A stretch of 64,000 nt of DNA from positions 215,647 through 279,646 of the forward strand of contig SCFE01000118.1 in assembly GCA_004352715.1 (NCBI GenBank), written 5' to 3'. This document shows positions 34,664 through 46,442 of the stretch, piece by piece. The first letter of the stretch is position 1. Every line of letters begins with the position of its first letter. A program made the position numbers and the translations under genes. Under the pieces are notes generated by a model that saw only the letters and a list, made by a program, of their open reading frames with translations, searched no databases and was not told where the DNA came from. The stretch is from Hofstenia miamia (Eukaryota; Xenacoelomorpha; Acoela).

Positions 34664-36427
34664 TGGGGCCAAGTCTGTATCCTACCCTTTGACATTGTGG
34701 TGATTTCCTTACCAGGACCTCTATACTAGATTGTGTCAGTACCATACAAGTTTTAGCATTTCATGAGGAACTATTGATGGGAGCTGCCACTTATTATCTG
34801 GGAACTGAAAGGACATTGCCCTTAAATTGTCCTAGACAAGTACCTCTAACTGTGGTTCCTGGAGAAGCTAACCAGTCATTATGCAAAAGCTGTTCTAGAA
34901 GGGTGGCAATGAGCTAATACTCAACAGGCACATCACTGTACAGGGTCCTGCAACTATAGTGGACATAAAATGCCATGTGTATTTTGTGCATGTCAGGGCT
35001 GGTAATGGTTGAGAAACCTTCATGCTAGAAAGACTGCTACTGCTGACAGAGTGTGAGTGTGTCTCATGGAGCAGTCACACACTGATGACTCTTTGTTTCT
35101 TGAATGCGAGATAGGCCAAGGCCAACATTTGCTGTGCCTTTACTTTAGCCAGCTTTTGCTCTGTCACAGGTGGTTATGAGCCAGCAGGTGCTCTCTTAGT
35201 TACCACAATTAGAAGCCTTAGGTCAATCAGGAGAGTTCAACCCTCTAAACTGAAGTTCACACTTCAGATTCACTATGCTGATCACACTCAACACAGATAA
35301 GTACTCTGCATTCCTGTGGTCAGCAGAGGTTTCTCACAATTAAACCAGCCTTTGTGCAATACTTTTAGAGGTGAATGTCTGGACCTGGATCATAGATATA
35401 CCCACTCACCAATCTGTTGATTGTTTGAGTAACCCCTACATAATATCTAATATGCTGCAGTAAATCACTTGCATAGTTTATAATTGGCATTGCTTTTCCA
35501 GGTGTGTTGACATTGCAGGATGTTAAATTATCTTTAGGAAATTGATAAATGCTTTACTTCTCAATAAGGGCAAGTTGAATTGACTCTGAGATTTTTGATA
35601 TGAGCAGATACACTTGCTTTAATAAAATTTTTTGATTAGTTAGATTATAGAGGTATTTCAAGAGTAGAATTTCATTGTTTAAAATACAACAAATTTCCTT
35701 GTATGTATTCAAAATCTAATTGTGATGATACTATGCCTTTTGGCCTTAGTGTTTTATTATATTACATTAATGTATGGAATGAGAGACAAATACAATAATG
35801 TTGACAAGGTAGCCATAAATTTGAAGATTTTTTCATAGAATCTTCTTTCTTAGCATATTTTCTACATCAATTTTTTCATTACATAGTTTGGAGTCATCAA
35901 CTATTGATCTTGGTCTTAGTTAACAGGAATATTTCACATGTTAATCAAGCTATTCATGGCTCTTAATTCTATAATATGTAAAAATTGTACTCTAAATTCA
36001 ATTCATCTACATTAGAATTGAAATTTACAAATCTGCATGTTCATACTGGTAATACATATTTGCACTTTGCAAAGTACTAGAAACTAACTCCATCAAATAA
36101 AAAAATAACAACACCCTCTTCTTTAATGTGCTACAATATATAATGAGGTGAGCCATAACTTGAAAATGTCAGCTAACTATTAGGTTTATCCATGGCAGCA
36201 ATAATGCAAATCAAATGGTGACTAGAGGGTGATTTCAGATGGATAGCAATTTGCAAAGCATTTCCTTGAATCTAAAATAATTTATAACCCTTGGTAGGTA
36301 AACTATTTCAAGATGAAGAAGAAAGTTCTAACATTCTATTCTTAGCAAATTCTGTCTCAAGATTGTCATTGTCATTTTGTAAGAATTGATTGCCGATTCT
36401 AAGTAAATCATAAATATAATTTTTGCG
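34664..36427. other. No gene seen
   Basis: The first about 0.9 kb is less AT-rich than its surroundings and probably belongs to the preceding repeat. The remainder is AT-rich with no motif or substantial open frame. Confidence 0.5.
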
Positions 36428-36938
36428 GGGATGCTGTATAAGTTCGTAAAATTTGTGTTCGTAAAACTTAAGTTCGTAAATATAAGTTCGTATATTTGTT
36501 CGTAAAATTTAAGTTCGTAAATATATGTTCGTATATCTTTTCGTAAAATTTAAGTTCGTAAATATATGTTCGTATATTTGTTCGTAAAATTTAAGTTCGT
36601 AAATATATGTTCGTATATTTCTTCGTAAAATTTAAGTTCGTTAAGTTATTCGAATATGGCTACTATTTATTCTATAACTAAATAGCCACGGATTTTTAAG
36701 CTGAATTTGTATGCTTCGTACAATGGAATTAATTGAAAGTACACGAGTTAAAAAACAATTAATATAAGAAGGGTTTGTGCTTACCAAATGATAATTTTAA
36801 GCTTTCATGTACAATATGAAATATTTGATAATGCCTGACTCAATATCTTGATGTGTATGATCGTGATGAGATAGATAGCTATCCGGAAAAATTTCGGGAG
36901 ACAGTTAAGAAACAAAGTCCATAAAAGGTTCTCCCTTC

Positions 36939-37011
36939 TGATTTGTGGTGTAAGATAAACACATCTGTACTCATTTACAGAAGATTGTGGGTTCGAATCC
37001 CACCGAATCAA
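36939..37011 (+). tRNA. tRNA-like cloverleaf, probably pseudo, CAT at the anticodon position
   Basis: The acceptor stem TGATTTG pairs with CGAATCA (one G-U). The D stem is GTGT/ACAC. The T arm GTGGG-TTCGAAT-CCCAC is perfect and carries the B-box. The triplet CAT falls at positions 34-36, which would be methionine. The anticodon stem TCTGT/ACAGA leaves an eight-base loop, and position 37 is T, so the fold is irregular. It may be a decayed tRNA or the head of a tRNA-derived SINE, carried inside the foldback element. Confidence 0.5.
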
Positions 37012-37432
37012 TATGGCAATAATGTATATTCTATATTTAGAAGGTCTCTAAACCTCTACACGTCGTATACGAATTCCAGTACTGCAAATTTCAATTGTTT
37101 TGTATGATTTGGTATTTTTTAATTACTCCTATTAAAATAAGGCCAATTAATATTCAATAAGTAAAAGAGCTTACCTTTTAATGGTGATATGTACTTAAGC
37201 CAAAGCATAAATCAATGAAGAACCATAACAAGGTTCCTCAAAGATACACACTAGGATGGATATATATCCTGCGAAGAATAATCATGGCATAATGTGAAAT
37301 AGCAAGATATAAAGTAAAAATAGGGTAAAACAATACGGCAAATTTTAGTTGAAATGATAAGATTGCATCGCCAAATAGATTAAATAGAGAGTTTTCCACA
37401 AATAAATTCAATAAAACCATTGCTATTATTAA

Positions 37433-37436
<4 letters not shown>

Positions 37437-37478
<42 letters not shown>
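37437..37478. repeat. (TA)n microsatellite
   Basis: About 20 TA units within the foldback element. Confidence 0.9.
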
Positions 37479-37479
<1 letters not shown>

Positions 37480-38215
37480 GCTTAGTAGTGTTTTGTACTG
37501 AATAAAATATAGGCACAAGACGACCAGAGCAAACTTTTAAAAATGTTACTAATTAACATGGGTGGAACAAAATTCGATCACCAACGCTCGATTGATTAGT
37601 GGAGGAATCGAAAATCTCCCTAAGACTTGAACTTTCAGTTTCAGTTCGCCTCTTTAACGTACTTTTTAACTTTAGTATTTCGATTTCTTCAACTTGTTGG
37701 CCATGACTAAACTTAATTTAATATATTATCTTAAACATAATCCTTAATATATAAAAAAGATTGATATACATAGAGGTGAGAACCTTCAGTTTCTCCATTA
37801 AAGAATTATTACGTCATTTTGTATCTGAATTGAAACGTCATAATATATATATATATATACGAACTTATATTTTACGAACTAATATATTAAATTAAATAAT
37901 ACGAACTTATAACTTACGAACTACTATAAGAAATTTAATAATACGAACTTATATTTTACGAACATGTTTACGAACTTATAAAATACGAACTTAAATTTTT
38001 GTCAATACGAACATATATTTTACGAACTTATTGTATCTTCCCATTTTTGCTCTAACTCATTTTAGATGAAATGTCTTTGTACATAGATACTCATTTCATT
38101 GAATTTATATTAAATTTTTAGCTGATTTACCTTTTTTATTTTAAATGATAAATGAATATTTCAATTATGCAGATATTGTATTATTTGACTACTTTCTAAT
38201 GTATAGATTTATTGA

Positions 38216-38786
38216 ATTAAAATGCTTGTCCGCCCTTAGAATTTTAAAAGCTCGTGTTGTAAACCCAGACAGCATTTCTACATTTTTAGCTCCTGCTTAC
38301 CGTTAGATTGACAAGAAGTCTCAAGAAACAAAAGTACAAGTGAAATAACATTCGAAATTTGAATTGTTTTTGAAAACTATGTTATTGCTCTATATTTATT
38401 ATTCTTTTGTCAATATTGTTTCAAATAACTTTCAATTACGACTATGGTGTCGTCACTGTACATTTGTGGCCAAATTTGCTTAAGATCGCTTTTAATTAGC
38501 TTTCATTATTTTTTCCCCTCTGGGGAGCTCGAACTCATCAATTATTGTACTAACCGCACCTATATCTGTAAGCTCTTCGACGGCTGCTATGATCGTGATA
38601 TTAATAATCAATTTTGTAATTACTTTATTGTTCAAGCACCCGCAAGTTCTTCTGGAAACTACTTATCACGCTTTTCTAAAAGCAAGAATTTTCTCATTGC
38701 ACCCGGGTGTACTGAAACGTTATTTGTTAAATAAAGCTGTCAATAACTTTAATGAGATTCCTCCCAACATGACAGATTACTTGTAG
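38216..38786 (+). other. Unidentified protein-like segments
   Basis: Two frames look coding: LKCLSALRILKARVVNPDSI then STFLAPAYR to a TAG (38216-38306), and HPQVLLETTYHAFLKARIFS then LHPGVLKRYLLNKAVNNFNE to a TAG at 38784-38786. Both are richer in ordered-protein residues than the background. Borders and family are unknown. They may be exons or relics of one host gene, with the segments at 39.5 and 40.6 kb. Confidence 0.25.
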
Positions 38787-39464
38787 CTGCCGTTGCTAAT
38801 TGGTCATTATGCTCTTTTTTAGTTGTATTATTTTTATTTTGATTCGTTAGGTTAATTAGAACATTTTAGTATCAATAGTAGTTAAAAAAACTATCATCTC
38901 AAAAGTTAGTTGTTTCCTATGAAGCCATTGTGAATAATTTACTGCACATGTAAGATGTTAGACATGAGGGAAATTTCCACTTGCAATTAAAAGCAATTAA
39001 AAGATGTTTTTTCAAATATTTTAGTTTGCAAATTTTTAATCGGTTTCATATATTTGCACTTGGATTCCATTTTTAATCATGCAGGGCTCAACAAGTTGTA
39101 ACTCTAAAATAGTTATATCAATATATTTCAAGTAATTATTACTATTTCTAAGAAATCAACACACTATTTTACTAAAATTCGAAACAATCTGCAAGGGTAT
39201 CAATATATAAAAATATATAATTCAGTTTCAAAATTTCCGTGATTGATTGTGAATATTCATTATTTAATTATACTAATACATTCATAATTGAAGATGATGA
39301 CACTAGAGCTATTTATCTGTAAATTATATTTTAAGAAAAAACGTTTCATCCATGCATTGTAAGCAATGAGCACTTACACCTTCTGTTCATATAAGTTTCA
39401 TTATTCTAATATTATAAATATGACTGATGTTCAACATGCTGAATACTAATAGTGTTAAGGTTGG

Positions 39465-39620
39465 CTTTCTTCGGAGTACTCTGTTCATACCACTTCAGAA
39501 ATAATAAAATTTAGATTGCGTGGCCGCAATGTATTAATTAATAGGAATGATATTCATTTGAATGAATGCCATTGGATTTCTAAAGTAACAAAAAGACTTG
39601 AAGAATTACTAGAAATTTAA
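39465..39620 (+). other. Unidentified possible exon
   Basis: The frame reads SSEYSVHTTSEIIKFRLRGR, then NVLINRNDIHLNECHWISKV, and ends LEELLEI with TAA. There is a stop immediately upstream and possible splice points (TGTTAAG| and TCTAAA|GTAACA). It looks protein-coding, with no family recognised. Confidence 0.28.
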
Positions 39621-40559
39621 AATTGCAATCACCGGTTTTACCTAGCCGAATTTAAATATTTTTTCAAAATTATATATATTTGTTTTATATTAGTAAAAGA
39701 TATAGTGGCTTTAAAAAAACGATTAATATTAAAAAAATGTAAACATTACTTAATATCGAAGTTTATGCTGTTGGAAGAATATAAAATAATTTGATAGTGT
39801 ATGTAATGACCACGTTGACAAATGAGTGTGTGCTAGGTGAGTTGAACACGTCTAGATATTTAATAAGAAGTCGGTAATCTGTAATCAATTTTTAAATCTT
39901 ACAGATTTGATAATTAGATAATGCACACTGAAATAGCTATTGTAACAAACTAGCATTTATCTGTAACTGCTTAAAAATTATATTTACATCTCATTAGATC
40001 CGATATAATTATGGTAAGTAAAATCCAGTCAGAAAATTTAGTAGGTAGGCAGTGAGAATGACAATGACAGCTATCAAGTAGTATTCGTCATTTTTGTTGA
40101 TTATTCAAGCACATTTCCATGTGTAGTATACAAAAATTTTATGAAAAACAGGTTGCTTAAATTTGATATTGTCAACATTTAATGCTATTCAAATATTTTT
40201 ATCAGAACGGTTCAAAATTATTTCAAAGTAATTCGTTGAAACTTGAGCATTCGACAAAATTCAACAAAATTTCAATTCGATGCATACTCTTTAAATGCTA
40301 ATCATTTACAAAGTTGCTGAACCGAATGATCTTGCAAAGTGCTTTTTAAGGCCAAGTAGATGTAAATGTGACAGTGCATTTTATTCATTTTCCAAGGTTA
40401 GGCATTCTGTCTTTCGTGTAATCAAATTATTTAAAATATTTTCCTCTTATCACATTTAAAATTGCCTTAATTTCATGATTCTTGCAGTTTCAAACATTTA
40501 ATGTGTATTTCTTTACGGGTATATATGCCCCATTACACGTTGCTCTTTCTTGTAACAGG

Positions 40560-40690
40560 TTAACATTAATGAAAGCCGTCTCGAGAGGTCAATTTGTAGT
40601 GAACATACCTATTCAAGTCTGTCTTGCGTAGAAAAACCAGTAATTGCGATCAATTCAGATGACTCTTTTCTGATATACTCCAATTCGTGA
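40560..40690 (+). other. Unidentified possible terminal exon
   Basis: A good acceptor (pyrimidine-rich tract then TTGTAACAG|) precedes VNINESRLERSICSEHTYSS, then LSCVEKPVIAINSDDSFLIY, ending SNS and TGA. Ser-rich and acidic. It could be the last exon of the gene hinted at by the 38-39.6 kb segments. Confidence 0.3.
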
Positions 40691-41028
40691 AGATCTTATT
40701 CTGACAAGCAATTCTGAAGTTGCACCTGCAAAAGTGCAGTAGAATGGTCACTTGGTAAATTCAAGAATATACTTACAAAAGACAGAAACTCTCAGCACAA
40801 AAATTGGGAGCTTCCACTTATGCATGTTGCATTGCTGATATTTTAGAGTAAAGCATTTCACACAAATCTAGCATTATATAAGCACTTAAATTGCAAGTGT
40901 CAGTAAACCACAGAAATCAGAATAATAGCAGAAATATAGTGCATTTTTCCCAAATATTCAACTAATTTTTAGGTTGCACTATATAGTATGCATGTTTAGA
41001 AATAGTTTTATTTTATTTTTTAGCATTT

Positions 41029-41217
41029 CTAAGGGGACAAAGCGCCATTTTTTTAATTTTGCTTAGAAAACCATGAAATGAGGATATATGTGTGCTGGTA
41101 TTGTAAAATAAATATTGTATCAATGAAAAAAAGTTTCGCAAAATTTCATCAGACTTTAGAGCAACTTATAAAAAATTACCGAAAAAAATTTATATATGGC
41201 GCTTTGTCTTTTTAGGG
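41029..41217. repeat. Short inverted repeat containing GACAAAGCGCCAT
   Basis: CTAAGGGGACAAAGCGCCAT on the left is mirrored on the right by a sequence whose reverse complement is CCCTAAAAAGACAAAGCGCC. The whole is about 190 bp, MITE-sized. A related GCGTTTTGTC motif recurs in the array at 42127-42240. Confidence 0.65.
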
Positions 41218-41654
41218 ATTTACTGCACAAAAACAGAATATTGATAACACTTAGAAATTGATAATTTTTAAAAGAACAAAAGTATTAGAAATCATTTGAC
41301 TAACAAAAACATGAATTTACCCTCCAAAAACATGAAAGTAATCAACGTTGCAATCTGATTTAATAACCATCCGATATGTTGAATTTTTTTATTTGTCGCC
41401 TTCCCAAAACGAAAAAAAATTATATAGATTATTATTTCAATGCCTTAAATGAAAGCACATGATTTCTAGTCAATGAGATCTTCTAAATCTCGTCCAAAAA
41501 TGAAAAGGCACAAAGGAAAAATAATAAATAAATCTTCAATTGATGTTAGAGTTTACAAGCACTGTTGTTTTAATTTTGTTTACTACATAATTTTCATTAA
41601 CTAAGTAGTGGTTTTGGTTTTAATTTAGTCTTGAAAGCCAATTCTATACATGCC

Positions 41655-41841
41655 AGTATGAGACACCTATGGTTCATGGAGTGTGAGCATATGTTTTCAG
41701 AGCAGAAAGCTCTCAATCATCATGTCAGAGATTACCATATGCAGAGCTCCAATAGGGAAGTGTATAGCAGAGAGCTGTTACAAGTTGTACATGAATAAAG
41801 ATGTGTATTTACAGCAAATTTAGACCTGTCACCCCAACCTT
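41655..41841 (+). repeat. Second copy of the zinc-finger repeat of 34.4 kb
   Basis: Contains GAGCATATGTTTTCAGAGCA and the following AAGCTCTCAATCATCATGTC, matching about 34423-34590 with small deletions. It ends at the (TA)n and gap from 41842. Confidence 0.85.
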
Positions 41842-42087
41842 TATATATATATATNNNNNNNNNNNNNNNNNNNNNNNNNNNNNNNNNNNNNNNNNNNNNN
41901 NNNNNNNNNNNNNNNNNNNNNNNNNNNNNNNNNNNNNNNNNNNNNNNNNNNNNNNNNNNNNNNNNNNNNNNNNNNNNNNNNNNNNNNNNNNNNNNNNNNN
42001 NNNNNNNNNNNNNNNNNNNNNNNNNNNNNNNNNNNNNNNNNNNNNNNNNNNNNNNNNNNNNNNNNNNNNNNNNNNNNNNNNNNNNNN

Positions 42088-42118
<31 letters not shown>
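41842..42118. repeat. (TA)n tract containing a 233-base gap
   Basis: TA repeats on both sides of the gap 41855-42087. The assembly evidently failed inside a long TA microsatellite. Confidence 0.9.
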
Positions 42119-42119
<1 letters not shown>

Positions 42120-42126
42120 TTATTCA

Positions 42127-42240
42127 GGGTTTTGTGACTTTTTGTCCATTTATGTTGGGTGCTTTATCATTTTTTCCATTTATATTTGGCGTTTTGTCAA
42201 TATACAAGAAATTTATATTGACGCTTTGTCAGTAAAAAAA
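42127..42240. repeat. Degenerate tandem repeat, period about 31 bp
   Basis: Successive units begin GTTTTGTGAC, GCTTTATCAT, GTTTTGTCAA and GCTTTGTCAG, each about 30-32 bp and each ending in a TTTATRTT-G type segment. Confidence 0.6.
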
Positions 42241-42412
42241 ATTATATTATTTATTATCATAAATGAATAGGATTGGACATTTCACTTCAAAAATCTATTA
42301 GCACAAAGCTGTCACCAACTAAAATCGTTCGTGTAGCATCCCCTCCCCAACTTTTGTCTAAAACGAATTAAATGACTAGTTGTTCGTGTAGCATACCAAA
42401 TTAACAACAAAA

Positions 42413-42508
42413 GTTGGCGACAAAAGTTGTTCGTTCGGACGACAGAAATTGATGACAAAGGTTGGCGACAAAAGTTGTTCGTTCGGACGACAAAAATCGG
42501 CGACAAAA
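42413..42508. repeat. Two tandem 48-bp units
   Basis: Units starting GTTGGCGACAAAAGTTGTTC at 42413 and 42461 share the core TTCGTTCGGACGACA. Flanks carry partial copies ending TTGTTCGTGTAGCAT (42379 and 42509 areas). Confidence 0.85.
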
Positions 42509-42524
42509 GTTGTTCGTGTAGCAT

Positions 42525-43543
42525 GGGCTTTAGTGCAAATGTTGGGCTACTCTGAATTTCTAACTGTTCGCATTGAAATTTATTTAAAAGTTGACATTGC
42601 TTGCTGTTATTTGCTATTAGTATGCAAATTATATATTGTAATAATTGTTTATACCAGTGATCTCAACCGTGGTCCACGTGGATACTAAGGGTTCAACTAA
42701 CTATACGAGCTGTCCACACACAAAAAATAGGGTTCGTGGTGACATTTTGTTGTTCTATAGGGCAACGATCCAAATTCAGATCGGTTTTCATTACTGAGAA
42801 TAGAATTTCTACAAAAATTTCGACTATTTTAAAATAATAAAAGTAAAAATATTCACACATTAAGTAGAAGAGAAAAATCAACGACATTTTAATTAAATTT
42901 TCCTCCAAATTCAAGAATAATTATTTACTATACCTTTAGTATTATTTTTATATGCGGTGGGTCCTGCTAAAAAATTTAGGGGAACGGGGTCCATAGGTGA
43001 AATAGTTTGAGAAAAACTGTTGTATGCTGTAGTTAATGTAAGCGAGTAATTTGCATTAAGACTACTGTGAGCTGTTTTATGCTGTGGAGGCGTTTGGTTA
43101 AATACAGTATTATATAAACACTCATCATTTAGAAACTTTCGCGTGACATTAAGTTGTTAACAGCTAATATACTATTAACTAATTTCGAGGTAATGAGTTA
43201 TTTGATCGTTTGAAATAGTTAATTAAATATGAGTTCTTCACATATATTGAATTACAAACAAGGCGTCAATGCCATCAGTATGTAATGATGTTTTCAGATT
43301 TGAAAAACTAGTCTTGTTTTAGACTTTTTCAGTATATGTTATTTAAACTTTAATTAATATTATCGTTTTTAGCATTTGAAAATTGAGATTAATTTACCAA
43401 TTCATACTTTTTTGTCACAATTCAAGGTTCTCTATTACATTTAATCTTGGTAGGTAGCTTTTAGGGACTTTGATATAATGTCCTCGCTGCCTGTTTTTGT
43501 AATTTTCTAGTAGTTTTTTGTGTTTGAAATTTATAAATCATAT
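42525..43543. other. No gene seen
   Basis: AT-rich sequence. No coding or repeat structure was recognised in this stretch. Confidence 0.5.
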
Positions 43544-43545
43544 TA

Positions 43546-43865
43546 CAATGCATTCTCGATTATCCGATTTTCGATTATCCGGCCGCTATGCTATCAAATA
43601 TTGGTTTTTAGTTTATAGTTCCATTCATGTTTGCTATCAAGATCATTAAATTCCATGGCAGTAAAATCTGAAAAAATGCACATGAATGAATATTTGCAGA
43701 GCTTAGTTGTACGGTAACATGTAGTGTTTTTTTACGCTGGGGTCAAATTTTGTCATGGCCAGATCTATCGTTAAATGTGTGAAAATCTGAATTTTCGTGC
43801 ATGACTTATAGCCCACTTTCCGTAGTCGTCCACTCAGTACGCGCAGGATAATCGAGGATATACTG
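43546..43865. mobile_element. Tigger-like MITE with TA target duplications
   Basis: The left end CAATGCATTCTCGATTATCC and the right end (reverse complement CAGTATATCCTCGATTATCC) are closely matching inverted termini flanked by TA on both sides (43544-43545, 43866-43867). The CTCGATTATCC core is the Tigger/pogo terminal type. The 320-bp interior has no ORF. Confidence 0.85.
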
Positions 43866-44356
43866 TATTTTTATTTCTTCCAGACCTTGAGATAACATTC
43901 AATTCTAGGTTAGAAGAAAATATTTACGCAACCCAATTTAAACCGAGTGTCTGTGTATAAATGAACCTTTTAAATATTTTATTAAATAGTTTCTCAATGA
44001 TTACATTACAATCAATAAAACGAATAAAACACTTTTAGTGTCAATAATCGTCAAGATGCATTTTCATTCAGATGTTCAATCTTATGGAACGAATTAACTA
44101 TCGATATAAAATATGAGAAAAATTATAAACATTTCAAGAAAAATATCAAACAAATTTTATTGAATAAACAAAAATTTTTGCGCATAGATGATAAACTCAA
44201 TACATGGACGAATTATTTTTAAAACTGTCCTTTAATTAGTAATGGCTTTGTAAGTGATGTGTTAGTTTGTAGACGTTATATACATATTAGCAATAAATTT
44301 GCTTTACTTTTAATATAAATATACTATTAGCAGACAATTTTGTATTTGTGCTTTAA

Positions 44357-44949
44357 GGGGGTACCCCCACAGAAAATTAATTTTCTCGGATATGAGGTTA
44401 TTATTAAACAATAATGGTATGCATGTAATAACAGAAGTTTGTAAAGTTGAAAAGACAAAATTTCGGAGGAATCGGAAATTTAGTTGCCATGGGAACTTAA
44501 TACAAACAAAACAAAAGAATATACTTTGTGGCCATTGTTTTCAGGTGATGTAAATCATTTATATAGGCAAACCATATATCATATTAAAGCTAATTAAGGG
44601 CCCTATGCAACCACAGAGAGATTTTGTGCAATTTATGAAATGATAAGTAGTATCATGCATAAATTTGCATTTTTAATTAATTCTCAGCTCGTTAAATATG
44701 CGTAAACCAATTTTCTAAAAAATTAAAGACATAACATAAAAAATATTTCTGTAGTTGCATAGACCAACGGGTGTACTATATACATGCCAAATTTGATGTT
44801 GGTACTCCTTTCCTTCTTGAAGATTTTTTTGCCAAAAATTTGCAAAATGCAAGAAATCGAAAAGTGGAAAAAAACACTGTTAAGCTGCATTTTTGGACAA
44901 AAATAAACAAAAACTGTCAGATATTTTTACATTTTTTATGAAATTTGGA
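44357..44949. mobile_element. TTAA-flanked inverted-repeat element, copy 1 (cut by an N)
   Basis: Starts after TTAA (44353-44356) with the palindromic GGGGGTACCCCC and CACAGAAAATTAATTTTC. It is nearly identical to the first about 595 bp of copy 2 at 45724, but stops at the single N (44950), where it changes to unrelated sequence. Confidence 0.8.
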
Positions 44950-45723
44950 NAATCTGCCACTAGTATTTCTTTAGTTTGGTTAGCTCAAGTAAAGGTCAAT
45001 AAAATAATATATGTATTTAAACTTACTCAAAGTTTATATTTTAACTTGCGTAAATCCTGTAAATGTGCATATGTATATTTTGATTATTCAACTAAATTTT
45101 TTTCATTTGCGTAAAATGAAACTCAATAACAAATTTTAATATTGATGAATATTTTGTTTATTGAAGCACTTTTAGTTCATAACTTTTAGAAAAATTCTAT
45201 AATTTAGTCGTTTTTTGTGTATTAAAATAGAAACTTTGCTTACTTTGAGGAATTCAATAGCGAAAGGCGCGTTTACATTTGTACGTCAAGAGGAAAGTTG
45301 AACACAAAATAGATCGAAAATATATTCCGTTCCTTTCCTCCATGCGCTTTCGCTTTCAATTTTGTGGGGTGTTTACATTAGGAATCTATTGAAATCGTCA
45401 AATGAAATCAACATGAAGCACAGATGTAAACGCGTCAATGCGCTATTGAATTCGCTTGACGAATTCCTCAAGTTGAACCAGTATAAACAGGGCTTTAGTG
45501 TTGCAATCAACAACAAATGGAACTAAAATATCTGATAAATCCATTAGAATTTATACGATTCAACGACCCTGTAGTCAAAGAAAAGTCTCCACTATTCTTG
45601 AAACAATTACAAATCTCTACCTGCTAGCTGTTCTCTTTGTGTACAATTATAAAAGTTATTTGAGGATTTTGGTATTTCTAGCATAATACAATTTCTGATT
45701 CCTAAGTTTAATCATCTATTTAA

Positions 45724-46442
45724 GGGGGTGGGGTACCCCCACAGAAAATTAATTTTCTCGGATTTGAGGTTATATTAAACAATAATGGTATGCATGTAAT
45801 AACTGAAGTTTGTAATGTTGAAAAGACAAAATTTCGGAGGAATCGGAAATTTAGTTGCCATGGGAACTTAATACAAAGGAAACAAAAGAATATACTTTGT
45901 GGCCATTTTTTTCAGGTGATGTAAATCATTTATATAGGCAAACCATCTATCATATTAAAGCTAATTAAGGGCCCTATGCAACCACAGAGAGATTTTGTGC
46001 AATTTATGAAATGATAAGTAGTATCATGCATAAATTTGCATTTTTAATTAATTCTCAGCTCGTTAAATATGCGTAAACCAATTTTCTAAAAAATTAAAGA
46101 CATAACATAAAAAATATTTCTGTAGTTGCATAGACCAACGGGTGTACTATATACATGCCAAATTTGATGTTGGTACTCCTTTCCTTCTTGAAGATTTTTT
46201 TGCCAAAAATTTGCAAAATGCAAGAAATCGAAAAGTGGAAAAAAACACTGTTAAGCTGCATTTTTGGACAAAAATAAACAAAAACTGTCAGATATTTTTA
46301 CATTTTTTATGAAATTTGGATGTATTTTCTGAAAAATTATATTGGATATGTTTAAAGAAGTATACTTTGACTAAATTTTTAATAAATATAAAAAATGTTA
46401 CAATTTATAGTATTTTGGGAAATTTTCTGTGGGGTTACCTCC
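45724..46442. mobile_element. TTAA-flanked inverted-repeat element, copy 2 (complete)
   Basis: Bounded by TTAA at 45720-45723 and 46443-46446. The left end is GGGGGTGGGGTACCCCCACA with AGAAAATT; the right end is AATTTTCTGTGGGGTTACCT with CC. The inverted ends and TTAA suggest a piggyBac-type non-autonomous element of about 0.72 kb with no coding sequence. Confidence 0.8.

Larger units (their letters stand above)
36428..38044. mobile_element. Foldback-type element with TTCGTA-repeat arms
   Basis: The left arm (36428-36645) is a run of GTTCGTAAAATTTAAGTTCG-type units with a period near 41 bp, including TTCGTATATTT variants. The right arm (37860-38035) consists of the same motif in reverse complement (TACGAACTTATATTTTACGA). 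The outer ends agree: GGGGATGCTGTATAAGTTCG on the left and, reverse-complemented, GGGAAGATACAATAAGTTCG on the right. The interior of about 1.2 kb has two (TA)n tracts and a tRNA-like sequence but no transposase. It is likely a non-autonomous DNA transposon. Confidence 0.75.

Noticed and set aside
36428-36650. TTCGTA arrays as a CRISPR-like array
   Set aside because: There are no regular repeats with unique spacers, the host is eukaryotic, and the inverted counterpart at 37.86-38.04 kb fits foldback arms.
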